From: Pohlia nutans
Taxonomy: Eukaryota; Streptophyta; Bryopsida; Bryales; Mniaceae
NCBI GenBank assembly: GCA_022496805.1
Contig: CM040103.1
Span: forward strand, 8,388,001-8,452,000
Direction of reading: 5' to 3'
DNA: 64,000 nt
The position numbers and the translations under genes are program-made. Numbering within the stretch: the stretch's first letter is position 1; each line of letters begins with the position of its first letter. This document shows, piece after piece, positions 63,254 through 64,000 of the stretch. The notes under the pieces were generated by a model. It was not told the origin of the DNA and did no database searches. It worked only from the letters and a program-made list of their open reading frames with translations.

Positions 63254-64000
63254 CAAGCTATGAATGAATTGGTTTTAATTAGTTAGAGGAAAGTTTTTTA
63301 GGAGATTTGTTTTGTAGGCAGTCTTGAAAACTTATTGCTGAAACAACATTCAAAAAATAAATAAACCGCAATAAACCTCTGATTTCCACCTTGCTTATAG
63401 GATCTTTTGGGATTTTTCAAATACAACACCTTTATGTTATAGGAACTGAGGAAGATTATTGTCATCACTATATCTTCGTTGAAATGTATCAATTAAGGCA
63501 ATAACGTACGTATTCTACAACTTCACCGAATGCAATGTATTGCATTTTGGTCCAAATATTGTTTTAGATTATCTTTAAATTATTAATTTACAGAAGATCT
63601 TAGAATGGCTTTTTAATGTGGTAAATTTTTGCCAAAATACTAATTTCAATGACTAAAGAAAATATTTACCGCCACATTTCACGTGCTGTGCAATGTCACA
63701 CTACACATATTAGATGCCCTATTGTGAAAACACTTAGTGAGACAAACCCGTGTGCTCCTCATAAACTCTCCCACATTGATGTTCCATTATCTCATGATAC
63801 CCCCCGACTTTCTTTGTAGAAATTGCAACAATGGATTTATCTTATCAAACCAAACAATATCTTGAATCTCTTCGCATAGCGTAAGAAAAAAATGATGTCA
63901 AATTACATGAGGCTCACAAACATTTTTGTCATAGAATTCTAATGAGCCTTATATAATGGCAAAAATGAATGTTTTCATATTACATGGGCTTTGGCGATTA
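63254..64000. other. Spacer, no gene recognised
   Basis: No convincing coding region was recognised up to the window end. Confidence 0.35.

Overview
This window is nuclear DNA from a land plant. It has spliced genes with GT-AG introns, plant-only proteins (a brassinosteroid-signalling-kinase-type protein, a double stress-response A/B-barrel protein, a kinase with a DUF1221-like N-terminus) and AT-rich spacers packed with miniature inverted-repeat transposable elements (MITEs). No organellar or bacterial genes were seen. The species cannot be fixed from the sequence. Gene style and long repeat-rich spacers would fit a bryophyte, lycophyte or other non-grass plant, but that is a guess.

Layout. 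(1) 1-4,500: a minus-strand ARM-repeat protein gene (1,150-2,052, probable upstream 5' exon and GC-rich promoter to about 4,430), next to a tandem duplication and two abutting MITEs. (2) 4,500-31,670: about 27 kb with no convincing gene, made of nested MITEs: TTAA-flanked elements, CACTA, Harbinger/Tourist-like and Stowaway-like elements, and a roughly 1.2 kb segmental duplication. (3) 31,672-35,143: a plus-strand gene joining a DUF1221-like domain, a complete protein kinase and, through spliced exons, a second receptor-like pseudokinase. An in-frame TAG replaces the conserved Trp of the first kinase's activation segment. (4) 35,150-39,660: MITE-rich spacer. (5) 39,665-45,358: a minus-strand eight-exon gene for a two-barrel DABB protein, with introns holding five MITEs and a minisatellite. 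(6) 45,600-48,340: three TTAA elements joined end to end, plus another MITE. (7) 48,348-52,465: a complete ten-exon minus-strand BSK-type gene (496 aa). (8) 54,100-64,000: a CACTA-like element, a foldback element with tandemly repeated arms, and a 47-bp satellite array split by a 1.2 kb TTAA element.

The gene models for the BSK, DABB and tandem-kinase loci were built by hand from splice sites. Intron phases agree at every junction, which is the main support for them. The genes are not an operon. The two kinase loci suggest signalling or immune roles and the DABB gene a stress role.

The most notable observations are: the kinase-pseudokinase fusion with one nonsense codon; a large set of MITEs with TTAA target sites and CCCCTAAAGG-type ends, resembling piggyBac-type transposition, which is uncommon in plants; and one MITE core that occurs with at least three different sets of ends.
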